Assembly (NCBI RefSeq): GCF_020164535.1 | Contig: NZ_JAIQZC010000001.1 | Span: forward strand, 1,116,001 to 1,180,000 | DNA length: 64,000 nt | Direction: 5' to 3' | Source: Psychroflexus montanilacus | GTDB lineage: Bacteria; Bacteroidota; Bacteroidia; Flavobacteriales; Flavobacteriaceae | In this document: positions 34,589-44,005 of the stretch, piece by piece | Numbering within the stretch: position 1 is the stretch's first letter | How the letters are laid out: every line of letters begins with the position of its first letter | Made by a program: the position numbers and the translations under genes | Notes under the pieces: generated by a model | Seen by the model: only the letters and a program-made list of their open reading frames with translations | What the model was told of the DNA's origin: nothing | The model's database searches: none

Positions 34589-36499
34589 CTATAATTCTTC
34601 GATTTTTAACTGAAGGTCTTCCCAAGATTTCATCAAGGCCTCCAGCTTGCTTTTCTTTGCATTGTAGTTTTCAAAAAAGTTCTCTTTTTTGATGGTGTCC
34701 TCGTAGTTAAGTTCAAGTTGCTGATCAATAGCTTTGATCTCTTTTTCCAATTTGGAAATATCAGCCTCCACTCCACTCAATTTATTCTGAAGTGATTTAT
34801 GCTTCTTCTGAAATTCATAATCGTTTTTAGAGGAGGACTCTGCTTTAGCTTCTTTCTGTTTTTTGTCTTTTTTCTCCACTTCCCTCATAGATTCCAGCTC
34901 TCTATACTTAAGGTAATCGTTGATACCCCCGAGAAATTCTTTTACCGTATTATTTCTAAACTCGTACACAGAATCTGCCAGACCCTGCAAGAAATCTCTA
35001 TCGTGAGAAACCAAAATCAATGTTCCTTCAAAATTATTCAAAGCTGCTTTCAAAACGTTTTTGGATTGAATATCCAAATGGTTGGTAGGTTCATCCATAA
35101 TCAACACATTGAAGGGCGATAAAGACATTTTGGCAAGCGCCAACCGATTTCTCTCCCCACCAGATAGTACCTTCACATATTTAGTGACATCATCTCCTCT
35201 AAACAAAAATGAACCTAAAATATCTCTCACTCGACTTCTATTACTTTCATTGGCAGCATCTATCATGGTATCCAATACCGTTTTATTACCGTCCAGATAT
35301 TCGGCTTGGTTTTGAGCAAAATACCCAATCTCCACATTATGACCGAGCTTGATATGTCCCCCATGCTCAAGTTCACCGACAATGATTTTAGCCAAAGTAG
35401 ATTTCCCCTGGCCATTCTGTCCTACGAAAGCAATTTTGGAATTGCGTTCTATCAAAAAATCCACATTTTTAAACACAGTATCCTCTCCAAAAGATTTTGA
35501 TAAGTCTTCAGCTTCAATAACCACTTTACCAGGATTTTTAGAACTGGTAAATTTTACATTCATCACCTGATTATCTTCTTCGTCGACTTCAATAACTTCT
35601 GTCTTTTCAAGCTTTTTAATAAGCGATTGTGCCATGGAAGCTTTGTTAGCTTTGGCTCTAAACTTGCTGATGAGTTTCTCAGTCTGTTCGATTTCTTTCT
35701 GCTGATTTTTTTGAGCAGCCAATTGTTGTTCACGTAATTCTTGCCTTAAAACTTTAAATTTTGAATACGGCTTGTTGTAATCGTAAATTTGACCAAGCGA
35801 CAACTCAATAGTTCTATTGGTCACGTTGTCCAAAAACATTTTGTCGTGAGATACAATCACGACGCATCCAGCAAAGTTCTGAAGAAACCCTTCCAGCCAT
35901 AAAATACTTTCTATATCCAAATGGTTGGTTGGCTCATCGAGCAGAAGTATATCATTGCTTTGAAGAAGTAATTTTGCGAGTTCAATACGCATTCTCCACC
36001 CACCAGAAAAAGTGTCGGTTTGCTTATCAAAGTCTGAAGTAGTAAACCCAAGACCTTTCAACACCTTCTCGGTATCGCCCTGATAATTGTAACCACCAAG
36101 AATTTCATATTGCTGCTGATAATCATTAAGATCAATCATCAATTGATTATAGCCTTCACTTTCATAATCGGTGCGTTCCACCAATTGTTGATTAATATAT
36201 TCCAATTTAGCTTCTATACTTTTAATGGCTTCAAAAGCTTGATAAGCTTCTTCCAAAACCGTTCTGCCTTCTTCAAAATCGATATCCTGCTTCAGAAAAC
36301 CAATATTTATCTCTTTATCTCTGGCAATCTGCCCTTGATCTAAAGGCATTTCACCAGAAATAATCTTAAGCATAGTAGACTTTCCAGCACCATTTTTTCC
36401 AATGAGACCTACTCTATTTCCGGCACTCAGCTTAAAACTGATCTCCTTAAAAAGATACTCTCCGCCAAAAGAAATAGAAAGGTTATGAATGTGTAGCAT
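34589..36499 (-). CDS. ABC-F family ATP-binding protein
   Basis: A 636-residue soluble protein with two ABC domains. The first has Walker A GKNGAGKST and the signature FSGGWRMRIELAKLL; the second has Walker A GQNGQGKST and LSGGERNRLALAKM. Walker B motifs (LLLDEPTNHLD, LIMDEPTNHLD) carry the catalytic glutamate. The linker and a C-terminal coiled coil (EAKAESSSKNDYEFQKKHK to the end) match Uup/YheS type ribosome-associated ABC-F factors. No membrane domain is present. It lies between the divergent DUF983 gene and the efflux operon, so a role in translation rather than export is expected. Confidence 0.95.
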   Translation of the reverse strand: MLHIHNLSISFGGEYLFKEISFKLSAGNRVGLIGKNGAGKSTMLKIISGEMPLDQGQIARDKEINIGFLKQDIDFEEGRTVLEEAYQAFEAIKSIEAKLEYINQQLVERTDYESEGYNQLMIDLNDYQQQYEILGGYNYQGDTEKVLKGLGFTTSDFDKQTDTFSGGWRMRIELAKLLLQSNDILLLDEPTNHLDIESILWLEGFLQNFAGCVVIVSHDKMFLDNVTNRTIELSLGQIYDYNKPYSKFKVLRQELREQQLAAQKNQQKEIEQTEKLISKFRAKANKASMAQSLIKKLEKTEVIEVDEEDNQVMNVKFTSSKNPGKVVIEAEDLSKSFGEDTVFKNVDFLIERNSKIAFVGQNGQGKSTLAKIIVGELEHGGHIKLGHNVEIGYFAQNQAEYLDGNKTVLDTMIDAANESNRSRVRDILGSFLFRGDDVTKYVKVLSGGERNRLALAKMSLSPFNVLIMDEPTNHLDIQSKNVLKAALNNFEGTLILVSHDRDFLQGLADSVYEFRNNTVKEFLGGINDYLKYRELESMREVEKKDKKQKEAKAESSSKNDYEFQKKHKSLQNKLSGVEADISKLEKEIKAIDQQLELNYEDTIKKENFFENYNAKKSKLEALMKSWEDLQLKIEEL

Positions 36500-36562
36500 A
36501 TGTTACCTATAATTTCTGCAAATATTAGTATTTTTGTATTGTAAAGCTAAACTTTATTCAAA

Positions 36563-36955
36563 ATGCTGAAAGGAACCAAATTATATAGCATATTCACTGG
36601 AAAATGCCCTGTATGTCACGAAGGAAAGATGTACGTGGAATCCAATCCTTACAAGCTGAATAAAATTTATGAAATGCATGAAAGATGTTCTGTTTGCAAT
36701 ACGAAGTACAAGATTGAACCTTCCTTCTTTTACGGCGCAATGTATATAAGTTACGGCATTGGTGTTGCCTTTGCCGTTGCTGCATTTATCACCTCATATT
36801 TCTTTATTGGACTAGAAGTAGTTCCGTCATTTATATCCATAATCGTGGTACTTGTCTTACTTGGACCGATAATCATGAGGTTAGCCAGAAATATTTGGAT
36901 AAATATGTTTCTATCCTATGATGAAGATGCTAAGCATAAAACTTCAAAAACCTAG
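36563..36955 (+). CDS. DUF983 domain membrane protein
   Basis: A 130-residue protein with an N-terminal zinc ribbon (CPVCHEGKMY, then CSVCNTKYKIEPSFFYGAMY) followed by two hydrophobic segments at about 63-82 and 88-110. This is the DUF983 layout. Its function is unknown. The 3' end overlaps the convergent FAD oxidoreductase gene by 26 bases. A TATTTTTG element at 36529-36536 could be the -7 box, but no TTTG lies at the expected distance. Confidence 0.9.
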   Translation: MLKGTKLYSIFTGKCPVCHEGKMYVESNPYKLNKIYEMHERCSVCNTKYKIEPSFFYGAMYISYGIGVAFAVAAFITSYFFIGLEVVPSFISIIVVLVLLGPIIMRLARNIWINMFLSYDEDAKHKTSKT

Positions 36956-37973
36956 AAAGACTAATTTCTTTATCCATTTCTTTATTTTCAAAAATAAAGT
37001 CTATCAATTGTTTGGATAAGTGAGGTGCTGCCATAACTCCTCGACTTCCAAATCCATTTAAAATGAACAAATTTTTGTGTTCAGGATGCTGCCCTACAAT
37101 CGGCTTCCGATCTCTCACAGTTGGCCTTACTCCCGCCACCTGATCTACAATTTCAAAATCGCAGTCTATCATTTCTGATAGTTTGCTTTCCAAATCCATA
37201 CGCGCTTCTTGGGATGGTTTATCGTTAAGACCTTCCCTGGAATAAGTCGCTCCATACTTATAGAGATCATTTCCCAAGGGAATAATGAAATTTCTCGACT
37301 TTAAGATAGTTGAATTGGCATTCAGTCGTTCAGATTTAAAAATCAGATACTCCCCTTTATTACCGTAAATAGGAAGCCAGTTGAAAAACGGATTCTCTGC
37401 AACTCCAAAGCCTTCACAAAACACAACAGACTTATATTCCACCCCGAGATATTCAACATTAGTTCTGTTGAAACTGAGACGCTCATATCTAAAGGTGTTA
37501 GAAAAAAACTGAGAAGACTCAGAGTATCTTAATTTTTCATTTTGAAGTAAATTCTTGAGATGGAGCAAATGGGATTGCAATACTTCACCAGATTTAAAAT
37601 TTGTTTGAACCTGAGCATCTAGACTTTGAATTTTTGAATTCAAAAAAGGCTCTAACCTGGGCTGGTCTGAGGCAACAATCCAGTTGTTTTGATCTTCAAT
37701 AGATGAAAACAATTTATAGACAGTAATAGCTTCAAAGTACGTTGAATTTTGATTAAACTGACTATAGAACTGAATAGCTTCAGGCATTAGTTTTTCAGCA
37801 TTCCAGGCTAAATTGTAGCGTTTTAAAGCTACGGGATTTAACACACCTCCCGCAACTTTGGACGATTGCTGACTTTCATCCGATATAATGTCAAAAGTTT
37901 TAGACTTAAGTTCAAGCCGCTTTGCAAGCGTTAAACCAGCAATTCCAAATCCAACTATCAAAACATCTTTCAT
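36930..37973 (-). CDS. FAD-dependent oxidoreductase (DAO family)
   Basis: A 347-residue soluble enzyme with an N-terminal FAD motif VLIVGFGIAGLTLAKRLE (GxGxxG), GGVLNPVALKR, and the C-terminal DAO-type segment GVRPTVRDRKPIVGQHP followed by LFILNGFGSRGVMAAPHLS. It resembles D-amino acid/glycine oxidase or the C-terminal domain of MnmC. The substrate cannot be told from sequence. It is monocistronic and convergent with the DUF983 gene, with a 26-base overlap of the coding ends. Confidence 0.88.
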   Translation of the reverse strand: MKDVLIVGFGIAGLTLAKRLELKSKTFDIISDESQQSSKVAGGVLNPVALKRYNLAWNAEKLMPEAIQFYSQFNQNSTYFEAITVYKLFSSIEDQNNWIVASDQPRLEPFLNSKIQSLDAQVQTNFKSGEVLQSHLLHLKNLLQNEKLRYSESSQFFSNTFRYERLSFNRTNVEYLGVEYKSVVFCEGFGVAENPFFNWLPIYGNKGEYLIFKSERLNANSTILKSRNFIIPLGNDLYKYGATYSREGLNDKPSQEARMDLESKLSEMIDCDFEIVDQVAGVRPTVRDRKPIVGQHPEHKNLFILNGFGSRGVMAAPHLSKQLIDFIFENKEMDKEISLSRFLKFYA

Positions 37974-38044
37974 CCTTCCTTTTAGTTTTAATTTATGTGA
38001 GGCTAATCTATGTGATTAACACCACTCAGCCTTTTTTTATAAAA

Positions 38045-38072
38045 TAAAAAACCCTTACGAAAAGTGTAAGGG
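38045..38072 (-). terminator. Terminator of the gldKLMN operon
   Basis: CCCTTAC and GTAAGGG form a 7-bp stem with a 7-base loop; on the minus strand the hairpin is followed by six T. It lies 31 bases after the gldN stop. Confidence 0.85.
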
Positions 38073-38102
38073 CTAATTTAAGATTTTAAACTTGAGCAGG
38101 AA

Positions 38103-39128
38103 TTAGTAATTCCACATATCTAGTTCAAAATTTCTAATCTCTTCTTTGATTCTATTAGACTCCAAAAGCTGAAGTAAAGCATTGTCTTGTATATATTCTG
38201 CCACTTCCCTGTCTTCGTACACATTTTGAGTTTTGTAGATTACCGCATCAAAGCGTCTGGAATTCAGAAGATGGTCAAAGCTAAATGGCATAGAGCTGTT
38301 CTGATTGTTGAGCACTTTTGCTTTATGCAAAACCTGTCTGGCATCTGGAAACCACACCCAAAAGTAAGGTACAATCTGAGGATCTCCAGAGAAACTTTGG
38401 TTCTGACTTTGGATATCATATCCAGCAGGAGCAATTCCAAGAAGTCTGTATCTCATTTCACCTTGAAGTTTATCAAAGTACCACATACCTTTAATGTGAT
38501 ATTCTAAAATATCTCTACTGGTTATTTCAGTTGGAATCAAATAAGGTTCCATCTGGTCAACAAGTTCCTGTGGATATAGGTCTGGGTAATCTGAAAGAGT
38601 CCCAGCCAAAGATCTATTGATAAATACTTGCACATTATCGGTTCCTGTTACCCCATATTGACCTAGAATATCTAAAGCGACATCTGGCAAGAAAACAGAT
38701 TTTGTAGATCCCAATATGTCTTCATAGGATTTCTTTTTATTGAAATAACTTGTAGCATACACTTCAGTAATGGCATCTACAGAAGTTGAATCCTCAGCTC
38801 CTTTTTCTATTCCGTCCAAAAGAACTTTATACAGAGAACGTCTGTTTGCTGAAAAAGCATCATCCTGTGTAGGATATAATAACGGAAAGTTCACTTTTTG
38901 CTTTAAGTCAATCTTTTCCCAAACTACTTTGGACCATAAGATATCTCTGTCCCCGATATAACCATACTCCAATGGTTTATCATCGTCAGAATTCTTTTGA
39001 TCTTCAGTCAAAACACCGACTTGTGAGGGTCTAGAGGCGTTTAGTATGTTCGATTGTGCCAGAGCAAGACTGCCGCTCAAAACAAGAACCGAACATAAAA
39101 AGACTTTAAAATTAGAATACATCATCAT
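38103..39128 (-). CDS. gldN: Gliding motility/T9SS protein GldN
   Basis: A 341-residue secreted protein with a signal peptide (FKVFLCSVLVLSGSLALAQ). GldN/PorN hallmarks are the DILWSKVVWEKIDLKQKVNFPLLYP segment and MWYFDKLQGEMRYRLLGIAP in the middle, as well as FWVWFPDARQVLHKAKV further on. GldN forms a periplasmic ring complex with GldK at the outer membrane, part of the T9SS core needed for gliding and secretion. It is the last gene of the gldKLMN operon, 6 bases downstream of gldM, followed by a terminator. Confidence 0.95.
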   Translation of the reverse strand: MMMYSNFKVFLCSVLVLSGSLALAQSNILNASRPSQVGVLTEDQKNSDDDKPLEYGYIGDRDILWSKVVWEKIDLKQKVNFPLLYPTQDDAFSANRRSLYKVLLDGIEKGAEDSTSVDAITEVYATSYFNKKKSYEDILGSTKSVFLPDVALDILGQYGVTGTDNVQVFINRSLAGTLSDYPDLYPQELVDQMEPYLIPTEITSRDILEYHIKGMWYFDKLQGEMRYRLLGIAPAGYDIQSQNQSFSGDPQIVPYFWVWFPDARQVLHKAKVLNNQNSSMPFSFDHLLNSRRFDAVIYKTQNVYEDREVAEYIQDNALLQLLESNRIKEEIRNFELDMWNY

Positions 39129-39134
39129 TAAAAT

Positions 39135-40700
39135 TTAATTTGTTAATTGAACCAATACTGCAGGCATGTTTTTAACGTTCACGCCAGGAACATCGGCTTT
39201 AATGTCAAATATTTGGACTATATCCCCAGCTTTAGCCAAGTCTAAAAGACCCTGAGCTTTTTGATCTAGTCGGCTTCCGTTCACAACAACTGAAGGCTGT
39301 CCTGGAATACTTAATGTAAATCGTTTTACTACTGGTGTAATATCAAAATCGAAGTTTTCAAAAGTAGCACCAACCGGAGATACCTTTAATGCATTTTTAG
39401 GCATTTGAATTGCTCCTCCTTCTTGCACCTGTCCCCTTACAGTAGGTGTAGGTCTTGGTAAACTTTTAATTCTAAATGTAGATGACGAAGGAAATTTCTT
39501 TCCATCAATCTCTCCTACTACGCTTATTTTCACTTCATTACCGGTTTGAGGAACCATCATATACTGAGATCCGCTAACTTTTCTTAGACCAGGAGCGCTA
39601 GCATTTACTTTATTACCTGGTACACCTGGCATAGAGACGGTGATAGGGTTTTCAATACCCCGGTAAACCACATTCATCTTATCAGCAGATACAATCGCCT
39701 GGTTAGGTTTTGGTATCACCTGATATTTTTGAGATACTGGAACTTCTGTGTCTTCTCCATCCTGGGTAAATATAAGATTTCCTTCAATTTTGTGTTCCCC
39801 GACGTTTCCAGCAGAAACTTTAAGCTGAACTTTACCACCTTTTAGATCAAAATCTTTGCCTTCAACTAACTTTCTTCCATCAAGAGTTAAGTTAACTTTA
39901 TTAGGTCTTGTAGATTCATCTGTTCGTCCTAGAACAACAGATCCGTTAAAAGTTTCGTCAGAATAAAATGCAGATTTAGGAGCTTCAAGTAATGTTGCAT
40001 AATTTGAAGTATTCACCTCTGCGATAGAAGCCAATTCTCCTGCAAGCATTAGTGATAAAAGCTCATTTTCATAAACTTTTAAGTCATTTTGCATTGCAGA
40101 AACTTTAGTAATAGAGGAAACTAATGGATAACCAACAAAATGGTATTCGATGTATTTCTTCTTGACATTTTCATTATCTACAATATCTTTACCATTAAAC
40201 TTTCTATTGATTGCACTTGAAATTTGCTGGTATTTAGGATTGTCTCCAAGTAATTCCATCATACCGTTATGGTATGTCTCCATTTGATTCATAAATTCTT
40301 GGCCATCTTTGGTCAAGTTACCACTAGACATCATTTTTTCGTCCAGGTAACTGGTTTTATCCATACTTTCGTAATCCTTGGGATCATCTACAGTGCCCTG
40401 AAGCTCTGCCTTTAAAGTTCCCAAATACTGAAAATAAGAATCTGTAAGTGAAGCAACAGAGGTAGCTAAAGTTTTAGCTTCCTTAAATTGTTCAGGTGAT
40501 TCACTTGCTTTCTGTTCTAATCCAGCAACAGCAGCTTTGTTTTTTTCAACAAAACTTTCGTTTGCCTCTGTCAATGATTCGTTGATGAGTCCAAATGCAG
40601 TTAAGACTTCCTTGGACATATTCAGTGCCATCATCGCAATGAATACCAAGTACATCAGGTTAATCATCTTTTGCCTTGGTGTCTGTTTTCCTCCAGCCAT
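39135..40700 (-). CDS. gldM: Gliding motility/T9SS motor protein GldM
   Basis: A 521-residue protein starting MAGGKQTPRQKMINLMYLVFIAMMALNM, where a single N-terminal helix (about 12-33) anchors it in the inner membrane and the rest is periplasmic. The helical domain, followed by several beta-rich domains (for example VTVSMPGVPGNKV and the C-terminal PSVVVNGSRLDQKAQG), matches GldM. With GldL it forms the proton-driven motor that powers gliding and T9SS secretion. It lies 26 bases after gldL and 6 bases before gldN. Confidence 0.95.
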   Translation of the reverse strand: MAGGKQTPRQKMINLMYLVFIAMMALNMSKEVLTAFGLINESLTEANESFVEKNKAAVAGLEQKASESPEQFKEAKTLATSVASLTDSYFQYLGTLKAELQGTVDDPKDYESMDKTSYLDEKMMSSGNLTKDGQEFMNQMETYHNGMMELLGDNPKYQQISSAINRKFNGKDIVDNENVKKKYIEYHFVGYPLVSSITKVSAMQNDLKVYENELLSLMLAGELASIAEVNTSNYATLLEAPKSAFYSDETFNGSVVLGRTDESTRPNKVNLTLDGRKLVEGKDFDLKGGKVQLKVSAGNVGEHKIEGNLIFTQDGEDTEVPVSQKYQVIPKPNQAIVSADKMNVVYRGIENPITVSMPGVPGNKVNASAPGLRKVSGSQYMMVPQTGNEVKISVVGEIDGKKFPSSSTFRIKSLPRPTPTVRGQVQEGGAIQMPKNALKVSPVGATFENFDFDITPVVKRFTLSIPGQPSVVVNGSRLDQKAQGLLDLAKAGDIVQIFDIKADVPGVNVKNMPAVLVQLTN

Positions 40701-40726
40701 AGTACTTTTCTTTTAAGAAATTTAAA

Positions 40727-41371
40727 TTATGCTTTCGGTCTCATTGCACTCAACATACCGCCATAAACTCCATTAAGGGAATTAAGGTTTGCTGTTAAAG
40801 ATTCCATCTGCTCTTTCAATCTACTTGCGTTATCTGCAACTGCCTGGTTAGCTTCTGCTTGCTTGGAAGCAGATTCCACCTGTACTTTATATAGATTATT
40901 TAAAGACTCCATATGCGTAGCAGCAAGCGTTAACTCCTGGCTATATTTTCTTTGAGATTCCATAGAATCTGTCGTTGGCTGAATGTTGCGGGCCGCACCT
41001 TCAAAGTTTTTGATGCTTTCACCAAGACTTTCCATAAGTTTGGAGTCAATTTTTGCTTCTTTAAGCATGTCGTCTAGCTTTTTAGAAAGCAGACCTTGCT
41101 CATCTTCTACTGTTGGTTTATTGGATTTTCCTTTAGTGGCAGGGTTTTCCTGTGCCAATTCTGGATATACTTTAGACCAGTCTAATTCATTATCAACAGG
41201 TTCAAATGCAGAAATTGCAAATACAATTGCTTCTACAACTAATCCTACAATAAGCATTGTATTACCAAATGGCCAGTGCATAATTTTAAATAATGCACCT
41301 AAGATTACAACAGCCGCTCCAAGGCCATAAACCATATTCATTGCTTTTTTACTTGATTTTGAGTTTGCCAT
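40727..41371 (-). CDS. gldL: Gliding motility/T9SS motor protein GldL
   Basis: A 214-residue protein with two N-terminal transmembrane helices (about 12-27 and 34-52) and a cytoplasmic helical tail. The sequence KIMHWPFGNTMLIVGLVVEA is the conserved GldL core, and the glutamate in GLVVEA is the residue associated with the proton pathway. GldL pentamers surround GldM dimers as the T9SS motor. It lies between gldK (33 bases upstream) and gldM (26 bases downstream). Confidence 0.95.
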   Translation of the reverse strand: MANSKSSKKAMNMVYGLGAAVVILGALFKIMHWPFGNTMLIVGLVVEAIVFAISAFEPVDNELDWSKVYPELAQENPATKGKSNKPTVEDEQGLLSKKLDDMLKEAKIDSKLMESLGESIKNFEGAARNIQPTTDSMESQRKYSQELTLAATHMESLNNLYKVQVESASKQAEANQAVADNASRLKEQMESLTANLNSLNGVYGGMLSAMRPKA

Positions 41372-41404
41372 GATTGAAAATTTGATTGTTTAGTTTTAGT
41401 TTTA

Positions 41405-42760
41405 TTATTTTAAATTAAGGGAGTTACCTAAGAAATCCTGTACCGTTCTGAAACCTACATAGCTCCTAGCAGAATCAGCATATTCATAATCCCTGGTACT
41501 CACTTGCAGGTAATAGCTAACATCTTTCCAGGAACCACCTCTTACTACTTTTCTTTTGTTGACACTATTGTTTACGTTTGGACTCATCGAAGACATATAT
41601 TCGTAAGAGGCAGGATCGTAAGAAGTATTTACCCATTCCGCTACATTGCCAGACATATTATATAGTCCAAAATCATTGGGTTCATAGGCATCTGCTTCCA
41701 CAGTATAAAGGGCTTCATCTGCTGCATAATCACCTCGGAAAGGTTTGAAATTTGCTAAAAAGCAGGCTCTGTCATCTTTAGCATATGGACCACCCCAGGG
41801 GTAAGTTCCTCCTTCTATTCCTCCTCTAGCGGCATATTCCCATTCTGCTTCAGATGGTAATCTAAAGAAGTTGACATTAGCTTCTTTTTTCTGCTTCCTA
41901 AAATCATTTAAGTATTTGGTTCTCCAATTGGCAAAAGCTTTGGACTGTCCCCATGTCACTCCTACAACAGGATAATTGTCATAAGCCGTATGAGAAAAGT
42001 AATCGTTGTGCATAGGTTCGTTATAAGAATAACTAAAGTCTTTGATCCAAACAGTAGTATCTGGATAAACCATAACCTCTTCTTCTGTTATGAAACTAGT
42101 ACGTTCCCCTTTTTTTCTGGCAGCAGCATCTATATCCATAGTTTTGTAGCTGTACTTAAATTGATTAACATCTAACATTCTACGGCCATTGTAAGATTGG
42201 TCATTGGATAAATAAAATTCATCCATAACATATACATAATCTTCATCTGGATATTCGGCTGGATCCCATATAATTTTTGGATCCCAATTTAAAGCCTGGT
42301 CTAAAGGATCGTAATGTTTAGAAAACTCTTCATAAGGCGATAAATCTGCATCATCGCCCTGCGAGGCATTTTTAAATGCAAACCTTTGAATACCATCATC
42401 ACCACCATCACCACCAGATAGCTCGGCAGCTTCAGCAAGTTTTTGTCTTACTACAGAATCTCTAACTCTATGGACAAACTGTCTGTATTCAGAGTTAGTG
42501 ATTTCAGTCTCATCCATATAAAATGAAGGAACAGTCACCGTTTTGGGAGGAGCATTTTGAACACCTGCAAGATCATCATCAGATTTTCCCATGATAAAGG
42601 AACCTCCTTTTACTAAGACCATTCCATAGGGTTTTTCAGGATACCATTTCTTTCCTTCCACTCCTACAAGCTGGCCTTTATCGCTTTTACCACAACTCAT
42701 CACCAAAAAGGCGAGCATTGCGATATAAAAACCTTTAGAAGATGTAAAATAAAGTTTCAT
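41405..42760 (-). CDS. gldK: Gliding motility/T9SS lipoprotein GldK
   Basis: A 451-residue lipoprotein with leader FYIAMLAFLVMSC (lipobox) and the formylglycine-generating enzyme-like (SUMF1) domain: GGSFIMGKSDDD, PSFYMDETEITNSEYRQFV, NWRTKYLNDFRK, RLPSEAEWEYAARGG and VVRGGSWKDVSYYLQ. The domain is presumed to be structural in GldK, which forms an outer-membrane ring with GldN. It is the first gene of the gld operon; 75 bases separate it from the upstream arginase-fold gene. Confidence 0.95.
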   Translation of the reverse strand: MKLYFTSSKGFYIAMLAFLVMSCGKSDKGQLVGVEGKKWYPEKPYGMVLVKGGSFIMGKSDDDLAGVQNAPPKTVTVPSFYMDETEITNSEYRQFVHRVRDSVVRQKLAEAAELSGGDGGDDGIQRFAFKNASQGDDADLSPYEEFSKHYDPLDQALNWDPKIIWDPAEYPDEDYVYVMDEFYLSNDQSYNGRRMLDVNQFKYSYKTMDIDAAARKKGERTSFITEEEVMVYPDTTVWIKDFSYSYNEPMHNDYFSHTAYDNYPVVGVTWGQSKAFANWRTKYLNDFRKQKKEANVNFFRLPSEAEWEYAARGGIEGGTYPWGGPYAKDDRACFLANFKPFRGDYAADEALYTVEADAYEPNDFGLYNMSGNVAEWVNTSYDPASYEYMSSMSPNVNNSVNKRKVVRGGSWKDVSYYLQVSTRDYEYADSARSYVGFRTVQDFLGNSLNLK

Positions 42761-42835
42761 AATTAAGTGATTAAATTCAAATCTTGTGTATAAATAAACA
42801 ATTTTTTTCTTAACAATAATTAAAATAAATTCAAA

Positions 42836-43990
42836 TTAGAGGCTGTTTTTATATTTTGCTTTGAACCAGCGATCTGGTATGATCGATGATGTAGCATCTA
42901 TGTAATCCTGTTTATCACATGCTAATAACGAAGGTTTATGAGCATTATTATTTTCATTTGGAATTTTGATCCACCATCTTTGAGAAATCTCACTCTTAAA
43001 AAAAATTAAGATTTCATCCTCAATAGGAACACTGTATTTTGTAAATGTTGAGCTTTGCTCGCTTACCTTCTCATTCAATCGAAGACTAAAACCTTCCATA
43101 AAGTACCAAAGCATTTGTGAAACCAGCTGAGTCAGGCTTTCAGAGGCTTTCATAGCTTGCAATTCATAAATTCCAAAAGAGCTCAACTTGTCACTCATTC
43201 CTGCATATCTTGATAACTTACATAAATCAAATGTACTGAATCCGTTAATATTTTTATGACTTGCATCCGCAATTTCTGAAGATTTAACACAATAAATATC
43301 AATACTAAATAAATCTGTGTCTCTCAAAACCGGCTCAGCCCTTGTGAAATCATGCTTTAGCTCACCAAGCCTAACTGCTTCAAAGAAAAGCTTATCCATC
43401 AAATCTATCTCTTCTTGAGGTGACAAATAGGTTTGATAACCAAGATTACAGTAATTGAACAGATTGTAAGGCTCATCAATAATCATTTTACCAACATAAG
43501 ATTGACCATCCATAGGCATGTCTGAGTTACCTAAATCAAATTTATGATCTGCTGTTGATAAATTTACCATATACTTTATCCCGTCGAAGGCTCTATATTG
43601 ATAAAATGTCAAGTCTTGACTACCTCCTAAAATCAAAGGAATAACAGATTTCCTGTAAAGCTGAGAAAGAATATTCTTGAATACATAAGCCGTATCCGAA
43701 AACTCATCCCCCATCACAACATCCCCCAAATCCAGTATCTTCAACTTCCAATTCCCCACATACATATTGTATAACTCAGCTCTTATTTCGTCGTAGAAGA
43801 AATCGGACTTATCTATGTAATTGCTATTTCGGGAATCCTTTACGCAAATAATAGCTAGTTCTACATTTTCAAAATCGATTTCTTCTTCACCATCATAAAA
43901 ACTTACGAAATTCGATAAGGTTTGGTTTGAAAAAGAATGAATGGTATCCTGTAATTCAGGTTTAACAGGTGCTAGAAATTCAAATGCCAT
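42836..43990 (-). CDS. Arginase/formimidoylglutamase-fold protein, probable pseudoenzyme
   Basis: A 384-residue member of the ureohydrolase fold usually annotated as formimidoylglutamase. The fold segments are recognisable, but the binuclear manganese site is degraded: the GG-x-HD loop reads GGSQDLTF (histidine to glutamine), the DAHxD region reads STADHKFDLG, and the SxDxDxxD motif reads FSIDIYCVK, with the second and third aspartates replaced by tyrosine and lysine. So hydrolytic activity is doubtful. It lies 15 bases after topA and 75 bases before gldK, an arrangement I recall from other flavobacteria, suggesting a link to gliding/T9SS or regulation. The catalytic loss is seen; the alternative role is inferred. 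Confidence 0.8.
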   Translation of the reverse strand: MAFEFLAPVKPELQDTIHSFSNQTLSNFVSFYDGEEEIDFENVELAIICVKDSRNSNYIDKSDFFYDEIRAELYNMYVGNWKLKILDLGDVVMGDEFSDTAYVFKNILSQLYRKSVIPLILGGSQDLTFYQYRAFDGIKYMVNLSTADHKFDLGNSDMPMDGQSYVGKMIIDEPYNLFNYCNLGYQTYLSPQEEIDLMDKLFFEAVRLGELKHDFTRAEPVLRDTDLFSIDIYCVKSSEIADASHKNINGFSTFDLCKLSRYAGMSDKLSSFGIYELQAMKASESLTQLVSQMLWYFMEGFSLRLNEKVSEQSSTFTKYSVPIEDEILIFFKSEISQRWWIKIPNENNNAHKPSLLACDKQDYIDATSSIIPDRWFKAKYKNSL

Positions 43991-44005
43991 TAATTAGAAT
44001 TAGAG

